Origin: Bacillus kwashiorkori
Lineage (GTDB): Bacteria; Bacillota; Bacilli; Bacillales; Caldibacillaceae
Length of the DNA stretch: 64,000 nucleotides
Direction of reading: 5' to 3'
Assembly (NCBI RefSeq): GCF_001375515.1
Contig: NZ_CTDX01000012.1
Span: forward strand, 180,702 to 244,701
The notes beneath the pieces are model-generated. The model saw only the letters and a program-made list of their open reading frames with translations, ran no database searches and had not been told where the DNA came from. A program made the translations under genes and the position numbers. Of this stretch, positions 63,413 through 64,000 are shown piece after piece (the first letter of the stretch is position 1; each line of letters opens with the position of its first letter).

Positions 63413-64000
63413 ATGGCTAATGCTTCTACTAATAATCAGAATCAATATAAGAAATTAATTCAGCTTCTCGAAGAACAATTGGCTCATTCTAATCAACAGA
63501 ATGAAGCATTATCCAAACAGATTGAATCATTAACCGAGCAAGTTCGCTATTTAACGAAACTTTTATATGGATCAAAAACAGAGAAATCTAAATATAATGC
63601 GCCCAATGGACAAACATCATTATTTGATAATGATCCGTCTTTTAATGAATCTGAGCACACAGAAGAACAAAGCCAACAGATGGTATCTTATACTGTTGTA
63701 CGTAAAGCTCAAAATAAAAAACGAAATGATTCATTACATGACAATGTTGAAGTGAAGGCTATTCATCATCATCCAGAGAATACAATTTGTGACTGTTGCC
63801 AAGGCCAAATGACAGAAATAGGTAGCAAAGTCATACGTGAGGAAGCTAAATTTATTCCAGCAAGAATGGAGAAAGTTCAGCATATTGAGCATGCCTATGA
63901 ATGTAAAAAATGCAAAAGTGACTTATATCAAAAATCGCAAATAAAGCGCGGCAAAGCACCACAGCCTCCCATTCAACGGAGCATCGCAGGTCCTAGTGTA
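63413..64000 (+). CDS. tnpC: IS66 transposase TnpC, N-terminal part
   Basis: The frame from ATG 63413 stays open for 196 codons to the window edge. It shows a leucine-zipper-like N-terminus (LIQLLEEQLAHSNQQNEALS), LTKLLYGSKTEKS, and the zinc-finger pair CDCC and CKKC typical of TnpC. The catalytic DDE domain lies beyond the window. GTGGTGA upstream is a modest ribosome binding site. It follows tnpB by 91 nt. Confidence 0.93.
   Translation, partial: MANASTNNQNQYKKLIQLLEEQLAHSNQQNEALSKQIESLTEQVRYLTKLLYGSKTEKSKYNAPNGQTSLFDNDPSFNESEHTEEQSQQMVSYTVVRKAQNKKRNDSLHDNVEVKAIHHHPENTICDCCQGQMTEIGSKVIREEAKFIPARMEKVQHIEHAYECKKCKSDLYQKSQIKRGKAPQPPIQRSIAGPSV

Larger units (their letters stand above)
62693..64000 (+). 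mobile_element. IS66-family insertion sequence, left part (cut by window end)
   Basis: The probable left end begins GTAAGCCCCC at 62693, with the GTAA terminus usual in IS66 elements. It is followed by the three-gene set tnpA-tnpB-tnpC in the standard order. The right end and any 8-bp target duplication lie outside the window. It sits just after galE at the edge of the EPS locus. Confidence 0.85.

Overview
This window looks like a chromosomal segment of a low-GC, endospore-forming Bacillaceae (Bacillus sensu lato). The evidence is a syntenic backbone shared with Bacillus subtilis: spoIIID, mbl, flhO-flhP, an EpuA-like small membrane protein, fabZ, ywpF, ssbB, ywqA, ywqB, then ywqC/D/E (tkmA-ptkA-ptpZ). 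Ribosome binding sites are strong AGGAGG types, and TTG and GTG starts are common. I saw no rRNA, tRNA or CRISPR array. Function calls come from reading motifs by eye; no database search was run.

Layout. (1) 1-1460: the acidic tail of a gene ending at 152 (probably spoIIQ by position), then spoIIID. (2) 1834-16765: a catabolic island of about 15 kb between spoIIID and mbl, which I expect to be neighbours in B. subtilis. It encodes a secreted GHL10-type glycosidase, a sugar ABC importer without its ATPase, an FAD oxidoreductase, a GH38 alpha-mannosidase, a ROK-kinase/RpiR-regulator fusion, an AXE1-type esterase, a DUF4127 protein and NanE. Two promoters carry matching GCGC-centred operators just downstream of the -10. 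The set suggests import and breakdown of an acetylated glycan containing mannose or N-acetylmannosamine. (3) 17045-23752: housekeeping genes. (4) 24422-29306, minus strand: the SNF2 helicase YwqA, with a repeat expansion inside its motor, and a YwqB relative that lacks its SWIM zinc finger.

(5) 29763-38553: a teichoic-acid-type locus. A TarI-like cytidylyltransferase and an SDR reductase together resemble a split Bcs1 CDP-ribitol synthase. They are followed by two TagB/TagF-type transferases, a GT2 enzyme and a GT2-TagF fusion. (6) 38662-44276: a large secreted glucosaminidase with seven PA14-like repeats, a sigma-70-type factor and an SGNH hydrolase, the last two on the minus strand. (7) 44746-62331: an exopolysaccharide locus. 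The tyrosine kinase/phosphatase module (TkmA, PtkA, PtpZ) is followed by a structured leader that I read as the EAR (epsC) antitermination RNA, and then by a strong terminator. Next come gtaB, epsC, a broken prepilin gene, epsN/epsL/epsM-type genes (diacetylbacillosamine synthesis and chain initiation), glycosyltransferases, a CDP-glycerol transferase, a Wzy-like polymerase, a pyruvyltransferase, a Wzx flippase and galE. (8) 62693-64000: the left part of an IS66-family element, cut by the window end.

The most interesting items are the glycan-catabolic island with its kinase-regulator fusion and DUF4127 gene, the EAR-plus-terminator arrangement in the EPS operon, the tandem-repeat insertion in YwqA, the seven-PA14 glucosaminidase and the split Bcs1-type CDP-ribitol pathway.
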